NCBI GenBank assembly: GCA_016716265.1
Contig: JADJWQ010000001.1
Location: 558,001 to 622,000, forward strand
Direction: 5' to 3'
Length of the DNA: 64,000 bases
DNA from: Planctomycetota bacterium
GTDB taxonomy: Bacteria > Planctomycetota > UBA1135 > UBA2386
Part shown: one piece after another, positions 51,967 to 60,474 of the stretch
Layout: the number at the start of each line of letters is the position of its first letter
How positions within the stretch are numbered: position 1 is the first letter of the stretch
The notes under the pieces: model-generated
What the model saw: the letters and a program-made list of their open reading frames with translations, nothing else
The model's database searches: none
Told to the model about the DNA's origin: nothing
Position numbers and translations under genes: made by a program

Positions 51967-54855
51967 TCAGTCGCGGTAGCGCTCGACAGCTTCGGCGAGG
52001 GTGGCGCGGAGGTCGGCGAGGCGGCGGACCCAGGCGGCGCGGGGGCTGGCGGCGACCGCGGCGGCGGCGAGCTGTTCGCCGCGACGGGCGAGGGCGATCG
52101 CCCGGGCGGGATCGCCGGCGTCGAGGGCGGTGGTCGCGGCGTTGCAGTAGGTGCCGGCGAGGCGGTGCTGCAGGCGGTGGTCGTCGGGCTCGATCCGCAG
52201 GAGCTCCTCGCGCACGTCGATCACCTCGGCGTAGTCGGCGAGCGCGCCGTCGCGGTCGCCACCGCGGGCGCGCAGCAGCGCGAGCACGCCGAGCGAGTTC
52301 GCGAGGCTCTCCCGGACCTCGACGTCGTCCGGGCAGGCGGCGACCGACGCGCGCTTGAGCTCGACCGCGCGCCGCGCCGCGGGCTCGACGTCACCGAGCT
52401 CGCGCTGGTAGCGGACGACCGCGATCGCGTGCAGCGCGCGGCCGAGCTCCTGCGCGTCGCGCGGGTCGAGCGCCTCGACCTGGTCCAGGTCGTCGACCGC
52501 CTGCACGGCGGCGACGAGCGCCGCGAGGCGCTGCTCGACGTCCGCGCCGTCGAGGTCGCGCTCGAGCCGCAGCCGCGCGATCCGCACGCACAGCAGCGCG
52601 CGCGCGAGCGGCGCCAGCCCGAGCTGCTCGGCGTCGGCGGCCGCGGCCGCGAGCAGCGGCGCGGCGTCCGCGTCCGCGGCGAGGCTCGCCGCGCGCAGCC
52701 GCAGCTCGACCAGCGTGTCGCGGAACTGCACGACGCTCGGGAACTCCTCGACGAGCCGTGCCTGGATGTCGATGCCGCGCGCGAGCGCCGCGCGCGCCTC
52801 GGCGAGATCGCCGCTCTCCGACAGCGCGCTGCCGAGCCGGCACAGCACCTCGGCCGCCATCGCGGGCCACGCCGGCGGCGCGTCGGGTCCGCCGAGCCGC
52901 GCGTCGAGGATGGCGAGCGCCCCGCGCAGGTCGGCGATCGCCGCGGCCGTGCGCCCGATGCGCGCGCGCACCGTCGCGAGGCAGCGCAACGCGTGGGCAT
53001 GCGCCTGTGGCACGTCGGTCACGACGGCGTCTTTGGCGGTGGCGAGCTCCGCGAGCGCACCGACCAGCTCGGCCTCGGCGGCGCGGCTGTCGCCGCCGTC
53101 GGTCAGCGCCCGGCCCAGCTCGATGCGCGCGTAGGCGCGCGCGGCGCGCAGCTCGGGGTCCGGGTCGGCGGCGTCGAGCGCGCCCACCGCCGAGACCAGC
53201 GCCGCCCGCGCCGCGGGCAGGTCGCCGCGTGCACGCTCGATCGCGGCCATGGTCCGCAGCGCGAGCGAGCGTTGCAGGCGGGCGCCGGGGGTGGCCACCT
53301 CGCCCGGCAGCGCCGCGAGCGCCGCCAGCCCCGCCGCTCGGGCCGCCGCGAGGTCGCCGGTGCGCTTGTCGACCCAGGCCGCCCGCCGGGCATACGCCTC
53401 GGCCCGCGCGACGGCGACGCGCGGATCGCCCGGCCGCTCCGCCGCCAGCGCGTCGTAGAGCGGGATCGCCTCGGCGAGCAGCGCGCGGCCGGCCGCGTCG
53501 AGCCCCGGCGTGTAGGCGAGCTCGTCGGCGCCGAACCCGGCGACGAACCGCTCGAGCGCGCCGAGCGCCGTGTCGAGGTGCTGCTCCGCGGCGCGGCGCT
53601 GGACGTCGACCGCGACCCGCGCGCGCGCCTGCACCACGCCGATCGCGGTCGGCAGCCCGATCGCGAGCACCAGCACCGCCGCGAGCGCGACCGTCCGCGC
53701 CGGACGCCTCGCGGCGACGCGCCGCAGCCGCCGCCACGGCCCGGGTCGCCGGGCGCGGATCGGCTCGCGCGCGAGTGCACGCTCGAGGTCCGCGCGCAGA
53801 GCCGCTGCGCTCGCGTAGCGGCGGCGCGGATCGACGTCCATTGCGCACGCGACGACCGTCTCCGCATCCCACGACACCGCCGGATTGCGATGTCCGAGCG
53901 GCACGATCTCGCCGCGCAGCACCTGCTCACGGAGCGCGAACGGATCGCGCGCCGCGAACGGCAGCTCGAGAGAGAGCAGCTCGTACAGCGTGGCACCGAG
54001 CCCGTAGACGTCGGTCCGCGCATCGACCGGGTCACCGCGCACCTGCTCGGGCGCCATGTAGGCGGGCGACCCGACGCTGTCGCCCGACCGTGTCAGCCGG
54101 ACGTCCTGCTGCATCGGCAGCGCCAAGCCGAAGTCGAACAGGAGCGCGTGGCCATGCCGGTCGACGAGCACGTTGGAGGGCTTCACGTCGCGGTGCACGA
54201 TGCCCGCCGCGTGCGCGACCTCGAGCGACTCGGCGATCTGCGCCCCCAATTGCAGGCACGCGTCGTTCCACGACGCCGAGAACAGCGGCGACGCCCCGAC
54301 CGGCACACCGAGCACGCCGGCGAGGTCGGCGCCACGCAATGCAGCCGCCCGTCGCTCCGCGAGCGCCGCGATCTGCTCGGCGAGCGTCCGCCCGTCGACG
54401 AGCTCCATCGCGAGCCACGGCAGGCCGGCCTCCTCGCCGAACCCGAACACCGGCACGATGCCCGGGTGACGCAGCCGCGCGATCGCCTCGGCCTCCCGCC
54501 GGAAGCGCGCGCGCGCGGCACCGATCGCCGCGCGCTCCGCCGGCAGCAGCTTGACCGCGACCTCGCGACCGAGGCTCGGCTGCCAGGCGCGGAACACGAT
54601 CCCCATCCCCCCGCCACCGATCCGCTCGCGCAGCTCGTATTCGCCGACGAACCTCGGCAGACCCGCCGTGTCGGACTCCGTCGAGCCGTCGTCATCCGGC
54701 TCCGGCAGCGGCGCCAGGAGCCCCGCCGCGCGCAGCTCGCCGAGGTGCACTTCGAGCTCGTCGCGCTCGGCGGGATGCGCGGCGAGGAAGCCGCTGAGGC
54801 CGACCTCGCCAGCCTCCTCGTAGATCCGCAGGCTCTGCGCGATCAGCTCTTCCAT
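51967..54855 (-). CDS. PknB-type Ser/Thr protein kinase with TPR-rich periplasmic tail
   Basis: A 962-residue protein. After a 70-residue N-terminal helical region, the kinase domain (about residues 72-340) has YELRERIGGGGMGIVFRA (Gly loop), AVKLLPAER (ATP lysine), GIVHRDVKPSNVLVDRHG (catalytic loop, near residue 220), LLFDFGLALPM (DFG) and GSPAYMAPEQ (activation segment/APE). A membrane helix (TVALAAVLVLAIGLPTAIG, about 390) leads to ~550 residues of Ala-rich TPR-like helices. All catalytic residues are present. Typical of planctomycete kinases that pair with ECF-like sigma factors; here one is divergent, 107 bp away. Likely an envelope-to-cytoplasm signalling protein; ligand unknown. Confidence 0.93.
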   Translation of the reverse strand: MEELIAQSLRIYEEAGEVGLSGFLAAHPAERDELEVHLGELRAAGLLAPLPEPDDDGSTESDTAGLPRFVGEYELRERIGGGGMGIVFRAWQPSLGREVAVKLLPAERAAIGAARARFRREAEAIARLRHPGIVPVFGFGEEAGLPWLAMELVDGRTLAEQIAALAERRAAALRGADLAGVLGVPVGASPLFSASWNDACLQLGAQIAESLEVAHAAGIVHRDVKPSNVLVDRHGHALLFDFGLALPMQQDVRLTRSGDSVGSPAYMAPEQVRGDPVDARTDVYGLGATLYELLSLELPFAARDPFALREQVLRGEIVPLGHRNPAVSWDAETVVACAMDVDPRRRYASAAALRADLERALAREPIRARRPGPWRRLRRVAARRPARTVALAAVLVLAIGLPTAIGVVQARARVAVDVQRRAAEQHLDTALGALERFVAGFGADELAYTPGLDAAGRALLAEAIPLYDALAAERPGDPRVAVARAEAYARRAAWVDKRTGDLAAARAAGLAALAALPGEVATPGARLQRSLALRTMAAIERARGDLPAARAALVSAVGALDAADPDPELRAARAYARIELGRALTDGGDSRAAEAELVGALAELATAKDAVVTDVPQAHAHALRCLATVRARIGRTAAAIADLRGALAILDARLGGPDAPPAWPAMAAEVLCRLGSALSESGDLAEARAALARGIDIQARLVEEFPSVVQFRDTLVELRLRAASLAADADAAPLLAAAAADAEQLGLAPLARALLCVRIARLRLERDLDGADVEQRLAALVAAVQAVDDLDQVEALDPRDAQELGRALHAIAVVRYQRELGDVEPAARRAVELKRASVAACPDDVEVRESLANSLGVLALLRARGGDRDGALADYAEVIDVREELLRIEPDDHRLQHRLAGTYCNAATTALDAGDPARAIALARRGEQLAAAAVAASPRAAWVRRLADLRATLAEAVERYRD

Positions 54856-54962
54856 GACGACGACCTCGCACTCGGCCGCCAGGCGACATCGGCGGCGCGG
54901 CGAGACCGCACCGCGGTCGCCCAGCGTAACGCGACGAGCGCACGGCAGGAACGACCCGTACA

Positions 54963-55577
54963 ATGCCCGGCACGCCGACCATGGACTCCTCCGCATTCGC
55001 CCGGGCGACGCATGGCGACCGCAGCGCGGTCGAGGAGCTGCTCGCGCGGAACCTGCCACGCCTGCGCGCCTACGTGCGCGCACGCGCGGGTCGTCACCTG
55101 CTGGCGCGCGAGTCGCACGGCGACCTCGTGCAGACCGTGTGTCGCGAGGCGCTGCAGGACCTCGACCGGTTCGAGTTCCACGACGAGGTGCGGTTCCGCC
55201 ATTGGCTGTGCCAGGTCGCCTGGCACAAGCTCGCCGAGCGCGCCCGCCGCCTCCGGGCGGAGCGGCGCGATCCGGCGCGCGAAGCACACGTCGACGTCCA
55301 TGACTCGGCCTTCCAAGACGTCTGGTCCACGCTCACACCGAGCCGCGACGCGTGCGCCCGCGAGCAGGCCGCGCGCGTCGAGGCCGCGCTCGACGAGCTG
55401 ACCGACGAGCAGCGCGAGGCGATCGTCCTGCACCGCGTCGTCGGCATCGACTACGCGACGCTCGCCGCGTCCACCGGCCGCAGCGAGAACGCCGCGCGCA
55501 ACCTCGTCCACCGCGGCCTCGCCCGCCTCGCGACGCTCTTGCGACAGCGCCGCGCGGCGGATGACGGTGCGCGGTAG
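54963..55577 (+). CDS. ECF-like sigma factor of the planctomycete type
   Basis: A 204-residue sigma70-like protein; ATGs at 54963 and 54981 are both possible starts (MPGTPTMDSS). Region 2: LLARNLPRLRAYVRARAGRH then ESHGDLVQTVCREALQDLDRFEF, with the D-L-V-Q-x-V core and FRHWLCQVAWHKL. Region 4: ALDELTDEQREAIVLHRVVGIDYATLAASTGRSENAARNLVHRGLARL, a normal helix-turn-helix. No anti-sigma gene is next to it; instead the kinase gene is divergent, a layout seen repeatedly in planctomycetes, where phosphorylation is thought to replace anti-sigma control. Its stop is 6 bp from the convergent secreted-protein gene. Confidence 0.9.
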   Translation: MPGTPTMDSSAFARATHGDRSAVEELLARNLPRLRAYVRARAGRHLLARESHGDLVQTVCREALQDLDRFEFHDEVRFRHWLCQVAWHKLAERARRLRAERRDPAREAHVDVHDSAFQDVWSTLTPSRDACAREQAARVEAALDELTDEQREAIVLHRVVGIDYATLAASTGRSENAARNLVHRGLARLATLLRQRRAADDGAR

Positions 55578-55583
55578 ACGACC

Positions 55584-57863
55584 TCACCGCACCGTGAGCA
55601 CCAGCGTGTCGCTGACGCGCAGCGCGGCGCCGGCGCACGAGCCACCGAGGAGATCCCAGCCTTGCACGGCCGCCTGCACGCCGACCAGGCTGCCGATCGG
55701 TGGGATGTCGATATGGATCGTCGCCGGGAACGACGGGCCGTCGACGCCGAGCAGGCAGGGCTGCGAGCACATCGGGATCGGCAGGGCCGGCGAGCGCAGC
55801 AGGCCGAACAGGATGCCGGAGTGCACGATGCCGCCGGTCGGCCCGGGCACCTGCACCGTCACGCGCTGGCCGATCAGCGGCCGGCCGAACGCGTCGATCG
55901 GGAAGCCGTGGCAGCCGTGCGGGAGCCGGGTGATGCCGCCAGGGCCGGCACCCTCGTAGACCGCGCCGCGGATCGAGTTGGTCGACCCGCCATTGCTGTC
56001 TTCCCATGCGACCATGTAGCGCGCGTCGGCACCGCCGAGCTGGCGCGCGGAGACCGCCACGGCGCCCTCCCATTGTGAACCGGTCGCGACCGCGATCCGT
56101 GACTCGGACAGACCGATCCTCGGTACCGGCGTGTACGTCGCGTGCACGGTCGTGACGAAGACGTCGTAGTCGTTGCCGGTCGCCGATACCAGCTCGCTGT
56201 AGGAGACGACGAAGCGGCAGCCGTCGCTGTCCACGGCCGGCTGCGCCTGGATGCGCGTGTGCGTCGGGCCCTCGAGCACCGACAGGTTGTCGAGGCTCTC
56301 GGTCAGGCCATTCGTCACCAGCGCACACAGGATGTCGTCGTCCGTCGCGCTGAAGACGTTCTGCCAGCACACGAGGTGGTGACGCGCACCGTTGATGACC
56401 TCGGTCGGCGACGACACGACCGGCGACCACACCTCGCCGAGCCCGGCGCCGACGTAGTACGGGCCCAGTGCCAACGTGCCATCGGGCATCAGCGAGCAGC
56501 CGTAGACGACGCGCTGCATTGCCGACAGGCGCCGGGCGAACACGACCATCCACCGCTGGGTCGCGGCGTCGCTGATCCCGTTGAGCTTCGAGATGCCCGG
56601 CTCGCGGTCGTCCGCCGCCGATGCCGTCAGCTGCCGCGTGCCGCCGAGCAGCGTGCCGTCACCGTTGACCATCTGGTAGTAGATATCGGTGTCGGTGGCC
56701 GAGTACCCGTACTCGAACACGACCGCCCAGCGGGTCGTCCCATTGGGATTCCCATCGCCACCGACGTCCGGCCGACGCGCCGGCTGGACCCACGTGTCGC
56801 TCAATGCCAGCTCCGGATACACGGTGCCGGTGCCCCCGGCGTCGCGCACGCGCCCGCGGATCCTGAGCTCGAGCGTCGACAACGGCTGCACCTGCGCGAC
56901 GGTCAGGAAGCGCCCGGCCGCGCGGTTGGCCGCGACCTTCGGCATCGTCCAGTCGTCGGTCGACACGTCGATCCACAGACCCGTGCCGGCGATCAGCGCA
57001 CCCTGCTCGTCGCGGTACTCGCACCAGACGTCGCGGTCCGTCACGCTCCACCAGCGCTCGCTGACGACCGCGTAGCGTGCGGTGCCCGCCTCGTAGGCGA
57101 CGTCCGGCGCCGCGAAGTCCCAGGCCCCCGCGTTGGTCCCGAACCCGTACAGCACCGGATCGACGACCAGCGGCAGCGCCGCGTCCGCGACGGCCTCCGC
57201 CGGCAGCCGGTGCACGATCCGGTCGCCCCGCAGCTCGGTCGTCAGCGCCGTGCGGCGCCCGGCCGCATCGATCGCGACCGCCGCACCGTAGCGCACGCCG
57301 CCGTCGGGCCCCTCGAACGCGAGCCCGGCACCGTCGCGCACGCCGACGAGCGGCGACTCGACGACCAGCTCGATCGACAGCTCCCCGCGCGCCGGCAGCG
57401 CGTCGAACACGAAGGTCTGCTCGGCCTCCGCTCCGCGCAGCAGCCAGCGCTCGACGAGCCCGCCGCGCCGGATCTCCACGGCGTCACCGCTCACCTGCGG
57501 AGTGCCGCCCGCCACGGCAACCTCGCTCGCGCCAGCGGCGACCGCCGCGATCCGCAGCCGCAGCGGCCAGTCGCGGCTCGCCGTCCGCCCGAGGTACGGC
57601 ACGAACGTGACGCCGACGGCGTCGAACTGCGCCTTGTAGCTGCCGGTCGCAGCCCACACGACGCCCGCGCGCGGCGCGTCGAACAGCACGCGTCCCGGCT
57701 CGAACCCCTGCGGTCCCCCGCCACCCGGCAGCGCAACCGCCACCGGCTCGACCGGCTTCTGCGCCGGACCGGGGGCTCCACACAACCCGACCGCAAGAAG
57801 CGCGGCACCGATCGACGACCACGACGACGACCTCGACATCAACCTCGGCATCAACCTCGACAT
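55584..57863 (-). CDS. large secreted beta-propeller-like protein
   Basis: A 759-residue exported protein; ATG at 57863 after a strong ggaggag site, signal peptide SSIGAALLAVGLCGAPGPAQ. An N-terminal beta-rich domain (to about residue 240) resembles the start of planctomycete repeat proteins that end in PLVVDPVLYGFG. Then blade-like repeats with RYAVVSERWWSVTDRDVWCEY, RWAVVFEYGYSATDTDIYYQ, RWMVVFARRLSAMQRVVYG, HLVCWQNVFSATDDDILCAL, RFVVSYSELVSATGNDYDVF and RYMVAWED: six blades of ~65 residues, each with a V.Y/F......D.D.. motif. The ~125-residue C-terminus (RLPHGCHGFPIDAFGRPLIG to the end) is distantly like the Cys domain of the 28307 and kelch proteins. Ligand unknown. Confidence 0.8.
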   Translation of the reverse strand: MSRLMPRLMSRSSSWSSIGAALLAVGLCGAPGPAQKPVEPVAVALPGGGGPQGFEPGRVLFDAPRAGVVWAATGSYKAQFDAVGVTFVPYLGRTASRDWPLRLRIAAVAAGASEVAVAGGTPQVSGDAVEIRRGGLVERWLLRGAEAEQTFVFDALPARGELSIELVVESPLVGVRDGAGLAFEGPDGGVRYGAAVAIDAAGRRTALTTELRGDRIVHRLPAEAVADAALPLVVDPVLYGFGTNAGAWDFAAPDVAYEAGTARYAVVSERWWSVTDRDVWCEYRDEQGALIAGTGLWIDVSTDDWTMPKVAANRAAGRFLTVAQVQPLSTLELRIRGRVRDAGGTGTVYPELALSDTWVQPARRPDVGGDGNPNGTTRWAVVFEYGYSATDTDIYYQMVNGDGTLLGGTRQLTASAADDREPGISKLNGISDAATQRWMVVFARRLSAMQRVVYGCSLMPDGTLALGPYYVGAGLGEVWSPVVSSPTEVINGARHHLVCWQNVFSATDDDILCALVTNGLTESLDNLSVLEGPTHTRIQAQPAVDSDGCRFVVSYSELVSATGNDYDVFVTTVHATYTPVPRIGLSESRIAVATGSQWEGAVAVSARQLGGADARYMVAWEDSNGGSTNSIRGAVYEGAGPGGITRLPHGCHGFPIDAFGRPLIGQRVTVQVPGPTGGIVHSGILFGLLRSPALPIPMCSQPCLLGVDGPSFPATIHIDIPPIGSLVGVQAAVQGWDLLGGSCAGAALRVSDTLVLTVR

Positions 57864-58048
57864 GGTGACTCCTCCGGAGCAACTCGGCTCGGACGGAAGA
57901 GCCAGTGCGCGGGCGCGGCGGTTATCACGGGTCGACCGCCGATTCCCCACCCCGCTGGCCCGCGGCATGCGGGAGATCCCTCGCCGGCGGGTGGCGCGGC
58001 GTCGGCGTCGGCATCCGCGCCCGACCCGACGGACGGCGCGACAGGGCA

Positions 58049-58753
58049 CGGAGCCACGCGCCGTCACGGCATGCGCTGACGCGTGTCGCCGCGACCGCCG
58101 AGCTGCACCTCCAACCGCTGCTCGACCGTGCGCAGCTCGATGCCCAGCGCGCTGCGGTGCCAACCGTCCGCGTCGGCGAGTCGCCGCTGCGGCTGCAGCT
58201 CTCCGTCGGGCGCGTAGATCTCGATCGCGCGCGTGTCGCGGTCGATCACCCAGATCTCCCGGCAACCGACCGCGCAGTAGAAGCCGAGCTTGTCGTAGGT
58301 CTCGTCACCCGGCGAGCGCAGCTCGATCACCACGTCGGGGCCGCCCTCGAGGTGCGTGTCACCGACCTCCCGGGCGGCTCCTTGCGACGTCAGCAGCGAG
58401 ATGTCGGGCACCCGGTAGTCGTGGACCCAGGACCGCACGCCCGGCCTCGCGACACCGACTCCGTGGAGGAGACGATGGCCGGCGCCTTCCCAGTGCGCTC
58501 CCAACCACATGAGCAACCGTCGCTCGAGGTCCTGATGGGAGATCGAGGGTTCAGGCCCCATGTGCAGCACCCCGTCCCAGACCTCGTCGTGACGATCCGC
58601 GCCGATGTGCCGGCGCCACTCCAACAGCTCGGGGGGGACTTCGCTCATCACGGCCTTCATCGCGCGCCTCCGGCATCGTAGGTCTCCTCGCGCCGGGAGG
58701 GACAGCCCCGGCCGAGGACCTGTGGTCCGGGCGTCCGCCGGGGTCGCACCGGA
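58049..58753. repeat. 705-bp direct duplication, copy 1
   Basis: Collinear with 62873-63577 without insertions or deletions. It covers a whole Uma2 gene plus about 93 bp upstream of its start and 15 bp downstream of its stop. The copies are almost identical except for a block at about 58450-58545, where they differ at many positions, and scattered single changes. Confidence 0.95.
58064..58660 (-). CDS. Uma2 family PD-(D/E)xK nuclease-like protein, copy 1
   Basis: A 198-residue protein of the Uma2 family (DUF820), restriction-endonuclease-like fold. DYRVPDISLLTSQ gives the first acidic site, GGPDVVIELRSPGDETYDKLGFY the second with the E-x-x-S-P-x-D and the downstream Lys, then YCAVGCREIWVIDRDTRAIEIY, the usual Uma2 strand. 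These are typical for the family, so the fold is intact; actual nuclease activity is unproven for most members, which are abundant in cyanobacteria, Chloroflexi and planctomycetes. The start is the ATG at 58660 (MKAVMSEVPPELLEWRRH). Its near-identical paralogue is at 62888. Confidence 0.88.
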   Translation of the reverse strand: MKAVMSEVPPELLEWRRHIGADRHDEVWDGVLHMGPEPSISHQDLERRLLMWLGAHWEGAGHRLLHGVGVARPGVRSWVHDYRVPDISLLTSQGAAREVGDTHLEGGPDVVIELRSPGDETYDKLGFYCAVGCREIWVIDRDTRAIEIYAPDGELQPQRRLADADGWHRSALGIELRTVEQRLEVQLGGRGDTRQRMP

Positions 58754-58837
58754 GATGATCACAGCCCGGTCGAGCACATCGCGCGAGGTGCGCCTGGAGG
58801 CCGTCGAACGCACACCGTCGTCCCTGCCGAGGGACCC

Positions 58838-59231
58838 GTGACCGGCATCCTTCCCGCCAGGTTCACTCACGTCGGCTGCCGGACCGGCCGCTTCGACCAG
58901 ATGGTCGGTTGCTATCGACAGGAGTCCGGCGCCGGTCAGCAGCACCGGGATCCCGCATTGGCGTTCCTGCCGTACGACGACGAGCTCCACCGATTCGCGG
59001 TCACCGACATCTGCGCGCTCCTGCCGGACCGAATCGAGTGCTTCGAGTCCCGGCAAGCAGGTGAACGCGTTCATGACCGGGCCCGGCTTCGCACAGGACC
59101 CGATCGGCGTCGAGTTCGATCCCGACGAGCTGCTGACGCGCCGCCAGGCGGGTACGCTCGGTCGGTTCCTCCGGCGCGAGACCAGCCAGCGGGTGTCGCC
59201 CGTCCGCGGGTCGTTCAGCCGCGGTAGGTAG
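58838..59231 (+). pseudogene. VOC-family (glyoxalase/extradiol dioxygenase-like) pseudogene
   Basis: The start reads MTGILPARFTHVGCRTGRFD and ALAFLPYDDELHRFAVTD, the N-terminal module of a bleomycin-resistance/dioxygenase (VOC) protein with its metal His (THVG). After about 59040 the frame is lost; a second frame from 59061 gives VNAFMTGPGFAQDPIGVEFD and PDELLTRRQAG to a TAG at 59231, which is the C-terminus of the same family (GVEFDPDELL). The central ~90 residues, including the second metal His and the Glu region, are deleted. Not functional. Confidence 0.85.
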
Positions 59232-59285
59232 CAGACCGGGACGTATCACGGCGCACCGCTCGCGAGCGTCGACAAGGACGGACGC

Positions 59286-59819
59286 ATGGCACTCGTGGTC
59301 TTGCTGAGGGGCATCAACGTGGGCGGTCACCGGGCCTTTCGACCGACGACACTCGCCCGCGAGCTGCGACACCTCGACATCGTCAACATCGGCTCGGCAG
59401 GGACGTTCGTCGTCCGCGCGCCGATCACCGCGGCTCGCCTCCGCGCCGAAGTGGCTCGCCGGCTTCCGTTCGATGCGGAGATCGTGATCTGCCGCGGTCA
59501 GCAGCTCGTCCGCCTGCTGGCCGAGGACCACTTCGCCGCCGAGCCGGCGCGACCCGACGTCGTCCGCTTCGTGAGCGTGCTGGCCGGTCGACCGCGCGCA
59601 GCGCCGTCCTTGCCCGCACGCATCCCCGCCCGCGGCCCGTGGCTGATGAAGATCCTCGCGCGCGACGGCCGGTTCGTGGTGGGCGTGCACCGGCGCGAGA
59701 TGCGGGCGATCCGTGGTCTGGGGACCTTGGACCGACTGTTCGGCACGACGTGCACCACGCGCAGCTCGACCACGATGGCCGCCGTCGCGAAGGTGCTGGC
59801 GAGCCGCGCGACGACCTGA
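59286..59819 (+). CDS. DUF1697 family protein
   Basis: A 177-residue cytosolic protein. VVLLRGINVGGHRAFRPTTL is the diagnostic DUF1697 start (L-L-R-G-I-N-V-G-G), followed by NIGSAGTFVV in place of the usual 'yiqSGNvvf' and LRAEVARRLPFDAEIVICRG. DUF1697 proteins adopt a ferredoxin-like alpha/beta fold; no enzymatic role is established. Here the usual C-terminal 'yyr.P....s....' segment is represented by TTCTTRSSTTMAAVAKVL. Length and frame are complete, with atggca at 59286 preceded by a purine-rich gacaaggacgg. Confidence 0.88.
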   Translation: MALVVLLRGINVGGHRAFRPTTLARELRHLDIVNIGSAGTFVVRAPITAARLRAEVARRLPFDAEIVICRGQQLVRLLAEDHFAAEPARPDVVRFVSVLAGRPRAAPSLPARIPARGPWLMKILARDGRFVVGVHRREMRAIRGLGTLDRLFGTTCTTRSSTTMAAVAKVLASRATT

Positions 59820-60474
59820 GCGCCCGCCGCGCGGCGCGTTCGCGGCGTCGGGCATCGATAGACCGACCACGCGGACAGCGAGCCTACGCATCGCGACGAT
59901 CCGCAAGCCCCTGCGCTACCCCGGGCGGCGGGAGCTCGGAGCGCGAACCGAGGTGCTCCCGGAGCTTCCCGCGGTGTGCGCAACACTCCAATCCTGCATC
60001 GGCGCGGGGCCCGCGATGACGACCCGGGACCATGAGAGCCTTCCGCCGCACGATCCGGCGCAGCGATCGCGTCCCGAACGCACCGTTTGCCACTCATCGA
60101 GTTGGCGTGGGATCGCGGCCCGAGCTTCCCGACTCACCCATTCGTCCCGAGCTGCGTCCCGTCGCCCCCCGGCCGGTGCGAGCCTGACCGCGTGGCTGCC
60201 GTTCGTCGTGGTGCGGATCTCGCCGAGGGCGGCTGAGCCCCTGCGCGCGAGCCGTATCGACGGCCGCAGTCCACGTGTTCATCCAGCCGCTCACCACCGG
60301 GCTCCCGGGCGTGGCCCCGCTCGCCGGGGCGCTCGGCATGAGCACGACCCTCCGCGCGGCGCGCATTTTCGACGAAGTCCGGCGACTATCATCCCGGGCG
60401 TACCGGTAGCCCGGCGGCGTCATTTGCGACACGGAGCGACGAGTCGCGAGCGGCCGATCCGAGGAGGCGCAGCG
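59820..60474. other. 655-bp gene-poor gap with a short decayed frame
   Basis: No intact gene. On the plus strand, 60264-60409, one frame with good codon use reads AVHVFIQPLTTGLPGVAPLA then GALGMSTTLRAARIFDEVRR and a TAG; it has no start and the codons upstream of it are poor, so I take it as a remnant of an unknown gene. The last 12 bases before 60475 are the ribosome-binding site of the following gene. Confidence 0.45.

Noticed and set aside
51958..55401. A 1147-codon open frame on the plus strand across the kinase gene
   Set aside because: Antisense to an unambiguous kinase; no family motif, strongly biased toward Arg, Ala, Val and Asp as an antisense shadow.
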